Shown here: piece after piece, positions 9,324-19,270 of the stretch
Layout: each line of letters opens with the position of its first letter
How positions within the stretch are numbered: the first letter of the stretch is position 1
Origin: Pseudomonadota bacterium
GTDB taxonomy: Bacteria > Pseudomonadota > Gammaproteobacteria > Steroidobacterales > Steroidobacteraceae
Direction of reading: 5' to 3'
Assembly (NCBI GenBank): GCA_018241525.1
Contig: JAFEDR010000010.1
Span: 434,001-498,000, forward strand
DNA length: 64,000 bases
Notes under the pieces: generated by a model
The model's database searches: none
Seen by the model: only the letters and a program-made list of their open reading frames with translations
What the model was told of the DNA's origin: nothing
Made by a program: the position numbers and the translations under genes

Positions 9324-11762
9324 TCAGAAGGCCGAGCCGATCGAGAACTGGAATCCCTCGCGCTCGTCGGCGTACACGATGCCGTTGCCCCGGTTCGGGT
9401 TGAGCGGCACCGCATAGCTGAACCGGAAGATGCCGAGCGGCGCGAGCCACTGGACGGCCAGGCCGACCGATCGCTTCAACTCATTGTAACTGAACTTGTA
9501 AGTGACCGGCGTGACCCGGTCCTGGCCCACGAACTTGACGCAGCAGGTCGAGAAGACGTTGCCCATGTCGAAGAAGGCGCTGACGCGCACGTTGGCCTTC
9601 CACTTCTCCGGGGTCGGGAACAGCAGCTCGACGTTGCTGACGGTCAGCAGGTTGCCGCCATAGGGGTTGCCGAAGCTGTCGCGGGGGCCGAGGAAGCTCT
9701 CGCGGTAGCCGCGCACGGTGTCCGGGCCGCCGCCGAAGAAGTTGCGGAACGGCGGCAGCGCGGTCGTGCGCCCGAGCTTGTTGCCGTAGGCGACCTGGGC
9801 CTTGAAGGCCAGCGTGAACTTCTTGCCGAGCGGCAGCAGGTCGAGGAAGTCGAACGAGCCCGTGTAGTAGCGCACGCTGGTGAACGGCAGCGCGTAGGAG
9901 GCCTGGATCGAGGCGCGCAGGCCGCGGTCGGCGAAGATCGCGCGGTTGCGCGAGTCGTAGCTCCAGCCGGCGATCGCCTCGAAGACGTCGAACTTCGAGC
10001 CGTAGAAGTCGAAGGTGGTGGTGATGCCGGTGCCGTCCATGACCGTGCCGGTGCGGGTGTACGGCGAGCCGTTGTTCTTGACCCAGCTGACCGCCTCGAG
10101 CGCGCTGCCGGTCTCGCTCGCCAGCAGCTCGTCGTGCGAGGCCGAGAAGCCGAAGCGCAGGCCCTGGTACTCGGTGATCGGGTAGCCGAACTCGAGCCCG
10201 GCGGTCAGCATGCGCGTCGAGAACTGCGACGCCGCCGACACGAACTGCGTCGACTTGCGGTAGTTGAGGCTCATGGTGCGCGACAGGTGGTCGATCGACA
10301 GGTACGGGTCGGTCTGCGACAGGCTGTAGATGCTCTGGTAGCGGCCGGCGCTGATCTCGGCGGCGACGCGCTCGCCGCGGCCCATGAAGTTCGAGTGCAC
10401 GAAGTTGCCGTTCAGCATGATGCCGTAGGCCTGCGAGTAGCCGATGCCACCGCCGAACTGGCCGGGCAGGCCCTCCTTGATGTCGAAGTCGACATCGACG
10501 AGGTCCGGCGTGCCGGCGACCGGCTTGTTCTCGAACTCGACCTTCTCGATGTACGGCAGCTGCTGGATGCGCTGCTTGGAACGGTCCACCGCGCGGTTCG
10601 AGAGCCACGCGCCCTCGAGCTGGCGCATCTCGCGCCGCAGCACCTCGTCGTTGATCGCGCTGGTGTTGTTGAAGTTGATGCGGCGCACGTAGGCGCGGTT
10701 GCCCGGGTCGATGAAGAAGGTCAGCGAGACGGTCTTCTTGTCCGCGTCGAGGGTCGGCACCGGCTCGATCTTCGCGAACGCATAGCCCTCGGCGCCCAGC
10801 CGGTAGGTGATCATCTCCTGCGAGGCGGTCACGAGCTTGCGCGCGTAGGTCTGGCCCGGCTGCACGATCAGCAGCTTCTTGAGGTCGTCCTCCGGCACGA
10901 CCATGGTGCCGGCGAGCTTGACCTCGGAGACCTTGTAGACCTCGCCCTCGTTGACGTTGATCGTGATGAAGATGTCGTCCTTCTCGGGCGCGATCGCGAC
11001 CTGCGTCGAGTCGATCTGGAAGTTCGCGTAGCCACGGTCCATGTAGTAGGAGCGCAGCTTCTCGAGGTCGCCCTGCAGCGACTCGCGCGAGTAGCGGTCG
11101 TCCTGCTTGTACCAGCTGAGCCAGTTCGGCGTCTTGAGCTCGAAGGTCTCGATGATCTCCTTCGGCGGGTACTTCGTGTCGCCGACGAAGTTGATCTGGC
11201 GGATCTTGGCGCGCTTGCCTTCCTTGATGTCGATCGCGATCTTGACCTTGTTGCCGGGCACGTCCTCGACCTTGGCGTCGATCCGCACCGCGTACTTGCC
11301 GCGCGAGAAGTACTGGTCCGTCAGGTACTGCTTCACGTCCTCGAGGACGCTGCGGTCGAAGGTCTTGCCGGTCGCGAGCCCGACGTTCTTGAGGCTCTTC
11401 TGCAGGTCCTCGGTCTTGATGTCCTTGTTGCCCTTGATCTCGAAGCTCTCGATCGACGGCCGCTCGCGGACCGACACCACCAGGGTGTTGCCGTCGCGCC
11501 GCAGCTCGACGTCGCGGAAGAAGCCGGTGGCGTACAGCGCGCGCAACGACTCCTCGACCCGCTGGTGCGTCATCCGGTCGCCCAGGCTGACCGGCAGGTA
11601 GTTGTAGACGGTGCCTTCGGCGATGCGCTGCAGGCCCTCGACCTTGATGTCGCCGACGGTGAATTCACCGGGCTCGGTCGGCAGGGACTGGGCGTGGGCG
11701 GCGGCAGAGCCGAGCGCGAGGGCAACGGCAAGGGTGACGGCGCGGGCGTGCCGGGATCGCAT
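9324..11762 (-). CDS. bamA: Outer membrane protein assembly factor BamA
   Basis: BamA is the core beta-barrel of the BAM insertase in the outer membrane. The ATG at 11762 gives 812 residues (E. coli 810) with a signal peptide (MRSRHARAVTLAVALALG, cleavage after AHA). The first of five POTRA domains begins FTVGDIKVEGLQRI (about 30). The 16-strand barrel occupies the C-terminal half and contains the VRGY form of the conserved L6 VRGF motif (GPDTVRGYRESFLGP). The protein ends in FSIGSAF with the terminal Phe recognised by the machine. It sits between rseP and skp, the standard order. Confidence 0.98.
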   Translation of the reverse strand: MRSRHARAVTLAVALALGSAAAHAQSLPTEPGEFTVGDIKVEGLQRIAEGTVYNYLPVSLGDRMTHQRVEESLRALYATGFFRDVELRRDGNTLVVSVRERPSIESFEIKGNKDIKTEDLQKSLKNVGLATGKTFDRSVLEDVKQYLTDQYFSRGKYAVRIDAKVEDVPGNKVKIAIDIKEGKRAKIRQINFVGDTKYPPKEIIETFELKTPNWLSWYKQDDRYSRESLQGDLEKLRSYYMDRGYANFQIDSTQVAIAPEKDDIFITINVNEGEVYKVSEVKLAGTMVVPEDDLKKLLIVQPGQTYARKLVTASQEMITYRLGAEGYAFAKIEPVPTLDADKKTVSLTFFIDPGNRAYVRRINFNNTSAINDEVLRREMRQLEGAWLSNRAVDRSKQRIQQLPYIEKVEFENKPVAGTPDLVDVDFDIKEGLPGQFGGGIGYSQAYGIMLNGNFVHSNFMGRGERVAAEISAGRYQSIYSLSQTDPYLSIDHLSRTMSLNYRKSTQFVSAASQFSTRMLTAGLEFGYPITEYQGLRFGFSASHDELLASETGSALEAVSWVKNNGSPYTRTGTVMDGTGITTTFDFYGSKFDVFEAIAGWSYDSRNRAIFADRGLRASIQASYALPFTSVRYYTGSFDFLDLLPLGKKFTLAFKAQVAYGNKLGRTTALPPFRNFFGGGPDTVRGYRESFLGPRDSFGNPYGGNLLTVSNVELLFPTPEKWKANVRVSAFFDMGNVFSTCCVKFVGQDRVTPVTYKFSYNELKRSVGLAVQWLAPLGIFRFSYAVPLNPNRGNGIVYADEREGFQFSIGSAF

Positions 11763-11794
11763 CGGGTGGGAAGTCCCTGTTGTTGGCGGCGCGG

Positions 11795-13168
11795 CTAGCT
11801 GAGCCGCGCCAGGTCGTTGTAGATCGCGAGGCTCATCAGCAGCACGAGCAGGACGATGCCGACCTGCTGGCCGGCGAGCTGCAGCCGCTCCGACAGCGGC
11901 GAGCCCTTGATGCCTTCGGCGAGCTGGTACACCACCTGCCCGCCGTCGAGGATCGGGATCGGCAGCAGGTTGAGGACGCCGAGGCTGATGCTGATGATTG
12001 CGAGGAAGCCGAGGAAGGCGGTACCGCCCTCGAGCGCGCTGACACCGGCGTAGGCGGCGATGCTGATCGGGCCCGAGACGTTCTTCAGCGAAACGTCGCC
12101 GGTGACCATGCGCCACAGGAACTTCACGGTCACCGCGGTCTTCGACCAGGTCTCGGCGAGCGCCGGGCGCACCGCGTCGATCGGGCCGTAGCGCTCGAGC
12201 GTGTGCATCGCGGGCGGGAAGCTCGCCTGGCCGCCGGGCTGGATCCCGAGGCGCCCGACCAGCGGCGAGCCGGGCTCGCTCGTGTCGCGCTCGCCGTGCA
12301 CCGTCGCCGGCACCGACAAGGTGCGCTCGCCGCGACGCACTTCGAGCGACACGGCCGCGCCCGGCCGGCCAGCAATGGCGTTGCGCAGTTCGAAGAAGTC
12401 AGCGACCCGCCGGCCGTCGACCGCCAGGATCTGGTCGCCCGCGACGAGCCCGGCGGCGGCGGCGGCGCCACCGTCGACCACCTTGCCGACGACCGCCGGC
12501 ACGAACGGGCGGGTGAACGCGAGCCCGAGGCCGTCGGACCAGGCGCCCGGCTCGGTCAGCGCGCGCCGCCGGCCTTCCGGCACCGTGACCGTCGCGAGCG
12601 CGGTGCCGCCGGCGCGCACGAGCCGCAGCTCGACCTGCCCGCCGTCGACGATCGCCGAGAGCATCTCGAGCACGGCCGCCTCACGAGTCGCGACCGCCCG
12701 CTCGCCCACCGCGACGATCTCGTCGCCGCTGCGCAGGCCGGCGGCCGCGGCGATCGAGCCGGCCTTGACCTCGCCGATGACGGGCTTGAGGCCCGGCATG
12801 CCGGACATGAACAGGACCCAGAAGGCGACGATGGCGAACAGGAAGTTCGCGCCGGCGCCGGCCACCAGCACGAGCACGCGCTGCCACACCGGCCGCCGGT
12901 TGAAGGCGCGCGGCGCATCGGCCTCCGCCACCGGCGCCTCGCGCTCGTCGGCGAGCTTGACGTAGCCGCCGAGCGGGATCATGCCGATCACGTACTCGAC
13001 GCCGTCGCGGCCGCGGCGGCTCGCGATCGCGCGGCCGAAGCCGATCGAGAACTTGAGGACCTTGAAGCCGAGCCGGCGTGCCACCCAGAAATGGCCGAAC
13101 TCGTGCGCCGCGACCAGCACACCGATCGCGACCAGGAACGCCGCCAGCTGCACCAGCCCGAAGCTCAT
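11795..13168 (-). CDS. rseP: Site-2 zinc metalloprotease RseP
   Basis: RseP is an inner-membrane intramembrane protease that cleaves anti-sigma factor RseA and remnant signal peptides. The product is 457 residues from the ATG at 13168, chosen because it overlaps the dxr stop as ATGA. An ATG three codons upstream (13177) is also possible. It shows the zinc-binding HEFGH motif near residue 22, two central PDZ domains (about 120-300, [11 protein letters not shown] and [13 protein letters not shown]), and the third zinc ligand in PIPILDGG (about 400) followed by the last membrane segment. Its place before bamA links it to envelope stress control. Confidence 0.97.
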   Translation of the reverse strand: MSFGLVQLAAFLVAIGVLVAAHEFGHFWVARRLGFKVLKFSIGFGRAIASRRGRDGVEYVIGMIPLGGYVKLADEREAPVAEADAPRAFNRRPVWQRVLVLVAGAGANFLFAIVAFWVLFMSGMPGLKPVIGEVKAGSIAAAAGLRSGDEIVAVGERAVATREAAVLEMLSAIVDGGQVELRLVRAGGTALATVTVPEGRRRALTEPGAWSDGLGLAFTRPFVPAVVGKVVDGGAAAAAGLVAGDQILAVDGRRVADFFELRNAIAGRPGAAVSLEVRRGERTLSVPATVHGERDTSEPGSPLVGRLGIQPGGQASFPPAMHTLERYGPIDAVRPALAETWSKTAVTVKFLWRMVTGDVSLKNVSGPISIAAYAGVSALEGGTAFLGFLAIISISLGVLNLLPIPILDGGQVVYQLAEGIKGSPLSERLQLAGQQVGIVLLVLLMSLAIYNDLARLS

Positions 13169-14352
13169 GCCCGCCATCCCCCGCCCGCCTCGATGCAGCC
13201 GGCCGCTGCGCGGCGCGCATCGGCGTCGGCCGCGAGCACGTCCTCGAGCGCGCCGACCGGCTTCGCCGGCTGGCACTCGAGCACGCGTTCAATGACCTCG
13301 GCGATGGCCGTAAAGTTCAACCGCCCCTCCAGGAAGGCCGCCACGGCGACCTCGTTGGCCGCGTTCAGTGCCGCGGGGGCCGTGCCCCCGGACCGCGCAG
13401 CCGCCTCGGCGAGCCCGAGGCATGGGAATTGGCGGCGGTCCGGCGCCTCGAAGCCCAGCGAGCCGAGCCGCAGCATGTCGAGGGATTGTACACCGGACTC
13501 GATCCGGTCCGGCCAGGCAAGCGCATGCGCGATCGGGGTGCGCATGTCGGGGTGGCCGAGCTGCGCCAGCGTCGAGCCGTCGACGTACTCGACCAGCGAG
13601 TGGACGATGCTCTCGGGATGCACGACCACCTCGACGGCACCGGGTGGCAGGCCGAACAGCAGCTGCGCCTCGATCAGCTCGAGGCCCTTGTTCATCAGCG
13701 TCGCCGAGTCCACGGAGATCTTGCGGCCCATCCGCCAGCGCGGGTGGGCGCAGGCCTCGTCCGGCGTGACCGCGCCGAGGCTCGCCAGCGGCACGCGCAG
13801 GAACGGCCCGCCCGAGGCGGTCAGCCAGACCCGCCGCACGCCCGGCGCACGCACGCCCGGGGGCCCCGGCGGCAGGCACTGGAAGATCGCGTTGTGCTCG
13901 CTGTCGATCGGCAGCAGCTGCCCGCCCCCGGCCGCCACCGCCTCGAGCAGCAGCCGGCCCGACATCACCAGTGCTTCCTTGTTGGCCAGCAGCACGCGCC
14001 GCCCGGCGCGCGCCGCGGCCAGCGTCGAGCCGAGGCCGGCGGCGCCGACGATGGCCGCCATCACGACCTCGACGCCCGGCGCGGTTGCGGCGGCGATGAG
14101 CCCGCGCTCGCCGACTGCGACCTCGGTCGCGAGCCCCTCGGCGCGCAGCGCCGCCGCGAGCAGGTCGGCGTCGGCCGCGTCGCCGAGCACCGCGAGCGCC
14201 GGCCGGAACGTGCGGCACTGCTCGAGCAGCAGCTCGTGGCGGGTGCGCGCGGCGAGCGCGACGACGCGAAAGCGGCCGGGGTGGCGCGCGATCACATCGA
14301 GCGTGCTGCGCCCGATGCTGCCGGTCGAGCCGAGGATCGCGACGCCGTTCAA
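13165..14352 (-). CDS. dxr: 1-deoxy-D-xylulose 5-phosphate reductoisomerase
   Basis: Dxr converts DXP to MEP, the committed step of isoprenoid synthesis; the product feeds the undecaprenyl phosphate made by UppS two genes upstream. I take the TTG at 14352 as start because it overlaps the cdsA stop as TTGA and gives 395 residues (E. coli 398) starting just before the NADPH motif [10 protein letters not shown]. Further signatures are [11 protein letters not shown] (about 120), [12 protein letters not shown] (about 148), TASGGPF (about 185) and [14 protein letters not shown] (about 222). No ATG or GTG fits near the beginning. Confidence 0.96.
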   Translation of the reverse strand: MNGVAILGSTGSIGRSTLDVIARHPGRFRVVALAARTRHELLLEQCRTFRPALAVLGDAADADLLAAALRAEGLATEVAVGERGLIAAATAPGVEVVMAAIVGAAGLGSTLAAARAGRRVLLANKEALVMSGRLLLEAVAAGGGQLLPIDSEHNAIFQCLPPGPPGVRAPGVRRVWLTASGGPFLRVPLASLGAVTPDEACAHPRWRMGRKISVDSATLMNKGLELIEAQLLFGLPPGAVEVVVHPESIVHSLVEYVDGSTLAQLGHPDMRTPIAHALAWPDRIESGVQSLDMLRLGSLGFEAPDRRQFPCLGLAEAAARSGGTAPAALNAANEVAVAAFLEGRLNFTAIAEVIERVLECQPAKPVGALEDVLAADADARRAAAGCIEAGGGWRA

Positions 14353-15170
14353 CCGGCGGATCCGGGCAGCAGGCCGAGCCAGCCGAGGCCGAGCACGTAG
14401 AAGGGCACGGCCGAGGTGATGCTGTCGATGCGGTCGAGCACGCCGCCATGGCCCGGCAGCAGCGAGCCCGAGTCCTTGAGCTGCGCGAAGCGCTTGAACA
14501 TGCTCTCGGTCAGGTCGCCGACGATGGAGCTGACGAACACCGCGCCGACGAGGCCGAGGAACGGCACGCGCGGCGCGGCGAACGCCGACGCGCCGGCGAG
14601 GCCGACCGCGAGGGTCAGGAGCGCGCCCCCGAGCACTCCCTCCCACGACTTGTTCGGGCTCACCGCCGGGGCGAGCTTCACGCGCCCGAAGCGTCGCCCG
14701 GCGAAGTACGCGCCGATATCGGCCGCCCAGACCAGCAGCAGCATGAAGAGCAGCAGCCATGAACCCCGCGGCGGCGTGCCGGCGAGGTAGAGCCGCGCGA
14801 GCCCGAGCCACGCCGGCACCAGCACCGCGAAGCCGGCGAGCGCCGCGGCGAGCCGGTTGACCGCGTGCGGTCGCAGCGCCAGCCAGGCGAGCGCCACGAG
14901 CCACCAGAGCGCGGCACCCGCCATCCACGCGGCGAGCGCCGCCGCCGAAGTGCTCGTGACGAAGGCGATCGCGCAGCCGAGCGCGACCGCCGCGAGGTAG
15001 CCGAGCCGGCCAGCGGCGGCGGTCAGCCCGGCGAACCCCGCCCATTCCCAGGCGCCGAGCAGCACGATCATGCCGAGGCAGCCGACGGCCGCCGCCGCCG
15101 GCAGCCAGAAGAGCACCGCCAGCAGCAGCGCCAGCAGCACGATCGCCGTCAGCACCCGGGTTCTCAGCAT
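14349..15170 (-). CDS. cdsA: Phosphatidate cytidylyltransferase
   Basis: CdsA makes CDP-diacylglycerol from phosphatidate and CTP in the cytoplasmic membrane. From the ATG at 15170 it has 273 residues (E. coli 285) with about eight hydrophobic segments. It carries the family signature near the C-terminus: [19 protein letters not shown] followed by GGVLDRIDS. The start overlaps the uppS stop by 7 nt (ATGCTGA). The longer opening to 15272 is a shadow of uppS. Confidence 0.97.
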   Translation of the reverse strand: MLRTRVLTAIVLLALLLAVLFWLPAAAAVGCLGMIVLLGAWEWAGFAGLTAAAGRLGYLAAVALGCAIAFVTSTSAAALAAWMAGAALWWLVALAWLALRPHAVNRLAAALAGFAVLVPAWLGLARLYLAGTPPRGSWLLLFMLLLVWAADIGAYFAGRRFGRVKLAPAVSPNKSWEGVLGGALLTLAVGLAGASAFAAPRVPFLGLVGAVFVSSIVGDLTESMFKRFAQLKDSGSLLPGHGGVLDRIDSITSAVPFYVLGLGWLGLLPGSAG

Positions 15171-15889
15171 GCCCCCGCCCCGACCTGCTCCGAGGTCAGG
15201 CCGAAGCGGCGCTCGCGGCTCGCGAAGTCGGCGAACGCGCGCTCCAGCTCGACGCCGTCGAACTCCGGCCACAGCAGGTCGCTGAACCAGAGCTCGGTGT
15301 AGGCGAGGTTCCAGAGCAGGAAGTTGCTGATGCGCCGGTCGCCGCCGGTACGGATGAAGAGGTCCGGCTCCGGCAGCCCGTCGAGCGCCAGCGCCGCGGC
15401 GAAGCGCGCCTCGTCGATCTGCCCGGGCTCGAGCGCGCCGGCCCGGACCTCGGTCGCGAGCCGCCGCGCGGCGGAGACGATGTCCCAGCGGCCGCCGTAG
15501 GCGACCGCGATCACGAGCTTGAGGCCGGGGTTCGCGGCGGTGCGCGCCTCGGCGGCCCGCATCCGCTCGGCGAGCGCCGCCGGCAGGCCGTCACGCTCGC
15601 CGATGAAGCGCAGCGAGACGCCCCGGGTCGCGAGCTCGTCGATCTCGCGGTCGAGCGCCTCGAGGAACAACTGCATCAGCAGCCCGACCTCGGTGATCGG
15701 CCGTTTCCAGTTCTCGCTCGAGAACGCGAACAGCGTCAGCGCCTCGACGCCGCGACGCGCGCATTCCTCGATGCACAGGCGCACAGGCTTGAGGCCGGCG
15801 CGGTGGCCCGCGCCGCGCGGCAGGCCGCGGTTCGCGGCCCAGCGGCCGTTGCCGTCCATGATGATCGCCACGTGCCGCGGGACGCGCAC
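15164..15889 (-). CDS. uppS: Isoprenyl transferase (undecaprenyl diphosphate synthase)
   Basis: UppS builds undecaprenyl diphosphate, the lipid carrier for peptidoglycan and for the glycans made at the other end of this window. The GTG at 15889 gives 241 residues beginning [18 protein letters not shown], with the catalytic Asp in [16 protein letters not shown] is near residue 70 and [15 protein letters not shown] near 195. The spacing to GGAGG is 11 nt. A second GTG at 15910 overlapping the frr stop (GTGA) would add seven residues and cannot be excluded. The long frame up to 16420 is a shadow of frr. Confidence 0.95.
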   Translation of the reverse strand: MRVPRHVAIIMDGNGRWAANRGLPRGAGHRAGLKPVRLCIEECARRGVEALTLFAFSSENWKRPITEVGLLMQLFLEALDREIDELATRGVSLRFIGERDGLPAALAERMRAAEARTAANPGLKLVIAVAYGGRWDIVSAARRLATEVRAGALEPGQIDEARFAAALALDGLPEPDLFIRTGGDRRISNFLLWNLAYTELWFSDLLWPEFDGVELERAFADFASRERRFGLTSEQVGAGAC

Positions 15890-15906
15890 GGGTCCGCCGG
15901 ACCTCC

Positions 15907-16464
15907 TCACACGTGGAGGAGATCCTTCTCCTTCTCCGCGAGGACCGCGTCGATCTCGCCGACGTAGCGGTCGGTGAGCTTCTGGATCTCCTCGTGGGCG
16001 CGCTTTTCGTCGTCCTGCGAGACCAGTTTCTCCTTGAGCATCTCTTTCAGCTCGTTCATCACGTCGCGGCGCACGTTGCGGACCGCGACGCGCGCGTTCT
16101 CGGTCTCGTGCTTGGCGGCCTTGACGAGCTCGCGGCGACGCTCCTCGGTCAGCGCCGGCATCGGCAGCCGGATCACGGTGCCGGCCGTGTTCGGCGTCAG
16201 CCCGAGGTCGGACTTCATGATCGCCTTCTCGATGACCGGCACCATCGACTTGTCCCAAGGCGTGACCGCGAGCGTGCGTGCGTCCTCGACCACCACGTTC
16301 GCCACCTGCGACAGCGGCATCTCGGCGCCGTAGTACTCGACCTTCAGGTGCTCGAGCAGCGAGGTGCTGGCTCGGCCGGTGCGCATGCGCTTGAACTCGC
16401 CCTTGAGGGCCACGACGCACTTCGACATGCGGTCGGCGGCGTCCTTCTTCAGATCCTCGAGCAT
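15907..16464 (-). CDS. frr: Ribosome recycling factor
   Basis: RRF splits post-termination ribosomes together with EF-G. The ATG at 16464 gives exactly 185 residues, the canonical length, starting MLEDLKKDAADRM. It has the conserved RTGRAS near residue 30 and PWDKSMVPVIEKAI near 75, then the long triple-helix bundle up to KEKDLLHV. It lies 26 nt downstream of pyrH in the rpsB-tsf-pyrH-frr cluster. Confidence 0.98.
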   Translation of the reverse strand: MLEDLKKDAADRMSKCVVALKGEFKRMRTGRASTSLLEHLKVEYYGAEMPLSQVANVVVEDARTLAVTPWDKSMVPVIEKAIMKSDLGLTPNTAGTVIRLPMPALTEERRRELVKAAKHETENARVAVRNVRRDVMNELKEMLKEKLVSQDDEKRAHEEIQKLTDRYVGEIDAVLAEKEKDLLHV

Positions 16465-16490
16465 GGTGTACTCCGTCCCGCGCGTGGCGG

Positions 16491-17225
16491 TCAGCCGTTG
16501 GCGACGACCGTGCCGACGTCCTCGCCGTCGATGATGCGCAGCAGGTCGCCGGCGTTGTGCAGATTGAAGACCTGCAGCGGCAGGTTGTTGTCGCGGCACA
16601 TCACGATCGCGGTCGCGTCCATGACCATCAGGCGGTCGGTCAGCACCTTGTCGAAGGTCAGGCGCGTGTAGCGCGTCGCGGTCGGGTTGCGCATCGGATC
16701 GTCGGTGTAGATGCCGTTGACCTTGGTGGCCTTCAGCAGCACGTCGGCACCGATCTCGATGCCGCGCAGGCTGGCCGCGGTGTCGGTCGTGAAGAACGGG
16801 TTGCCGGTGCCGGCGGCGAAGATCACCACCCGCCCCTTCTCGAGGTGGCGGATCGCGCGGCGGCGGATGTAGTCCTCGCAGACTTCGTTGATCTGCAGCG
16901 CCGACATCACCCGCGCGTGCGCGCCGAGGCCCTCGAGCGAGTCCTGCATCGCGAGCGCGTTGATCACCGTCGCCAGCATGCCCATGTGGTCGCCGGTGAC
17001 GCGGTCCATGCCGGCGCGGGCGAGGCCCGCGCCGCGGAAGATGTTGCCACCGCCGATCACCACCGCGACCTGGGTGCCACGCGCGATGATCTCGACGATC
17101 TCGCTCGCGATCCGGCGGATGACTTCCGGGTCGATGCCGTAGTCGCCGGTGCCCATCAGCGCCTCGCCGCTGAGCTTCAGCAGGATGCGGCGGTAGCGGG
17201 GGGCCTTCGGTGTCGGCTGTGGCAC
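16491..17225 (-). CDS. pyrH: UMP kinase
   Basis: PyrH phosphorylates UMP to UDP and is hexameric and allosterically controlled in bacteria. The 244-residue product starts at GTG and shows the amino-acid-kinase fold motifs KLSGEAL (about 17), GGGNIFRG (about 60), [13 protein letters not shown] (about 145) and [13 protein letters not shown] (about 170). Position between tsf and frr is as in most proteobacteria. Confidence 0.98.
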   Translation of the reverse strand: MPQPTPKAPRYRRILLKLSGEALMGTGDYGIDPEVIRRIASEIVEIIARGTQVAVVIGGGNIFRGAGLARAGMDRVTGDHMGMLATVINALAMQDSLEGLGAHARVMSALQINEVCEDYIRRRAIRHLEKGRVVIFAAGTGNPFFTTDTAASLRGIEIGADVLLKATKVNGIYTDDPMRNPTATRYTRLTFDKVLTDRLMVMDATAIVMCRDNNLPLQVFNLHNAGDLLRIIDGEDVGTVVANG

Positions 17226-17257
17226 GTGTCTTCCCTAGCCGGCGCGGGCAGCGGCGG

Positions 17258-18145
17258 TCACCGCTTGGCGCTGCCCTTGACCGTCGCCATGACCTCGTCG
17301 GCGAAATTCTCCTGCTTCTTCTCGATGCCCGCGCCGACCTCGAGGCGGACGAACGCCTGCACCTTGGCCTGCGCCTGCTTCAGGAGCTTCTCGACGCTGA
17401 CATCCGGGTCCTTGACGAACGGCTGCCCAACCAGCGTGATCTCGGCCAGGTACTTGCGGATCCGGCCCTCGACCATCTTCTCGACGATCGCCTGCGGCTT
17501 GCCCTCGCCCGCCGCCTGCGCGATCAGGATCTCGCGCTCCTTGGTCAGCTGCTCGGCCGGCACCTGGCTCGAATCCACGTACTGCGGGTTGATGGCCGCG
17601 ACGTGCATCGCAAGATCCTTCGCGAGCGCACCGTCGCCACCCTCTAGCGCGACCACCGCGCCGATGCGCGTGCCGTGCAGGTAGCTGCCGAGCACGCCGC
17701 TGCTGCTGATCTGCGCCAGCCGCCGCACCGTGATGTTCTCGCCGATCTTGGCGATCAGGCCGCGGCGGCGCTCCTCGAGCGTCGCGCCGTCCGCACCCTT
17801 GGCCGCGAGCACCGCCTCGACCTCGCCGCTGCCGGCGCCGAGCGCCGCGACTGCGACCGCGTCGGCGAAGGCCACGAAGTCCGACTCGCGCGCGACGAAG
17901 TCGGTCTCGCAGTTGACCTCGACCAGCACGCCCCGCTTGCCGTCGGCGCTGCCCGCGAACACGATGCGGCCTTCCGCCGCGACGCGCGCCGCCTTCTTGT
18001 CGGCCTTGGCGAGCCCCGACTTGCGCATGATCTCGGCGGCGGCATCCAGGTCGCCCGCCGCCTCCACCAGTGCCTTCTTGCACTCCATCATGCCGGCGCC
18101 GGTGCGCTCCCGGAGGAGCTTGACGCTCTCTGCAGTGATCGTCAT
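17258..18145 (-). CDS. tsf: Elongation factor Ts
   Basis: EF-Ts is the nucleotide exchange factor for EF-Tu. The 295-residue product (E. coli 283) begins [20 protein letters not shown], followed by the UBA-like domain motif [12 protein letters not shown]. The core contains [14 protein letters not shown] near residue 80, the TDFV element that contacts EF-Tu. It starts at an ATG 6 nt after the rpsB stop, so it is co-transcribed with S2. Confidence 0.98.
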   Translation of the reverse strand: MTITAESVKLLRERTGAGMMECKKALVEAAGDLDAAAEIMRKSGLAKADKKAARVAAEGRIVFAGSADGKRGVLVEVNCETDFVARESDFVAFADAVAVAALGAGSGEVEAVLAAKGADGATLEERRRGLIAKIGENITVRRLAQISSSGVLGSYLHGTRIGAVVALEGGDGALAKDLAMHVAAINPQYVDSSQVPAEQLTKEREILIAQAAGEGKPQAIVEKMVEGRIRKYLAEITLVGQPFVKDPDVSVEKLLKQAQAKVQAFVRLEVGAGIEKKQENFADEVMATVKGSAKR

Positions 18146-18151
18146 CGGTGC

Positions 18152-19045
18152 TTACTCGGCCGCCGCCGGCGTCTCGCTGCCGGCGTCCAGCTCATCGGTC
18201 TCCTCGCTGGCGACGGCCGCCGGGCGACGGCCGCGGGCCGGGGCCTTCTTCTTGACGCTCGCCGGCGGCGGCGCCGGGCGGCGGCGCCCGGCGTTCTTGC
18301 GCCGCGGGTTACCGGCCTCGTCGAGCTCGACGAACTCGTCCTCGCCCGTCGGGATTGCCGGCGTCGCCGACTTGCCCTCGAGCACCGCGTCGGCCACGGC
18401 CGTCGCGTAGAGGTTGATCGCGCGCATCGCGTCGTCGTTGCCCGGGATCACGTAGTCCACGTCGTCCGGCGAGCAGTTGGTGTCGACGATCGCCACCACC
18501 GGGATGCCGAGCTTCTTGGCCTCGTGGATCGCGATCTGCTCGTGGCCGACGTCGACGACGAACAGCGCGTCCGGCAGCGCCGTCATGTCCTTGATGCCGC
18601 CGAGGCTGCGCAGCAGCTTCTCCATCTCGCGGCGGAGCACCTGGGCTTCCTTCTTGCCGCGGCGCTCGAGCGCGCCGGTGGAGCTCAGCTCCTCGATCTC
18701 GGCGAGCCGCTTGATCGACTGGCGGATGGTCTTGAAGTTCGTGAGCATGCCGCCGAGCCAACGCTGGTTGACGTACGGCATGCCGGCGCGCGCGGCCTCG
18801 CGCTGCACGGCCTCGCGGGCCGAGCGCTTGGTGCCGACGAACAGCACCTTGCCGCCGTCGGTGACGATGTTCTTGATGAAGCCGGCAGCCTCGACGAACA
18901 TCGGCTGCGTCTTCTCGAGATTGATGATGTGGATCTTGTTGCGCTCACCGAAGATGAACGGCGCCATCTTCGGGTTCCAGAAGCGGGTTTGGTGGCCAAA
19001 ATGCACCCCCGCTTCCAGCATCTGTCGCATGGACACGCTGGGCAT
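18152..19045 (-). CDS. rpsB: 30S ribosomal protein S2 with extended C-terminus
   Basis: S2 binds the 30S head late in assembly. The first about 228 residues match the family closely: [22 protein letters not shown] at the start, [23 protein letters not shown] near 110, and [11 protein letters not shown]. The product is 297 residues against 241 in E. coli. The extra about 60 residues (DELDEAG-like acidic stretch, then [19 protein letters not shown], then an acidic end) are low-complexity and probably disordered. The ATG at 19045 is preceded by GGGAGACGACGACC. A promoter and a leader lie upstream. Confidence 0.97.
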   Translation of the reverse strand: MPSVSMRQMLEAGVHFGHQTRFWNPKMAPFIFGERNKIHIINLEKTQPMFVEAAGFIKNIVTDGGKVLFVGTKRSAREAVQREAARAGMPYVNQRWLGGMLTNFKTIRQSIKRLAEIEELSSTGALERRGKKEAQVLRREMEKLLRSLGGIKDMTALPDALFVVDVGHEQIAIHEAKKLGIPVVAIVDTNCSPDDVDYVIPGNDDAMRAINLYATAVADAVLEGKSATPAIPTGEDEFVELDEAGNPRRKNAGRRRPAPPPASVKKKAPARGRRPAAVASEETDELDAGSETPAAAE

Positions 19046-19244
19046 GGTCGTCGTCTCCCGGGTTAGGCCCTCCGCGTATCCCGTGCGGAAACCGTTCGGG
19101 GGCCCTGCGACGCTCGCAGGGCGGGCCGACCGGCACCCGTCCGCACAGTGGCCCAGCGGCCAGCGGAGCCGCAGAGCGATACGCGTGTGGATTTCGTTGC
19201 CAAAAAACGCCGCGCTTTATACCATGCTTGCCTCGTGTAAACAA
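19046..19244 (-). promoter_or_regulatory. rpsB-tsf promoter and structured 5' leader
   Basis: On the minus strand there is a -35 TTGTTT (19244-19239), a 17-nt spacer and a -10 TATAAA (19221-19216), predicting transcription from about 19208 and a leader of about 160 nt before rpsB. Inside the leader, positions 19113-19095 region form a perfect 8-bp hairpin CCCTGCGA/TCGCAGGG with a 3-nt loop. Known S2 autoregulation acts through the rpsB leader in gammaproteobacteria; a similar role here is inference. On the plus strand a weaker TTGCCA (19197-19202), 17 nt, TACCAT (19220-19225) pair overlaps it and could serve map. Confidence 0.6.
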
Positions 19245-19270
19245 CGGTTTAGCACGCCTCCTCCCCACCC

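Noticed and set aside
10134..11798. Long plus-strand frame antisense to bamA
   Set aside because: Low-complexity Leu/Arg/Asp/Val composition typical of antisense frames; bamA is certain.
11780..14419. 879-codon plus-strand frame across rseP and dxr
   Set aside because: It spans two essential genes on the other strand and looks like a GC shadow.
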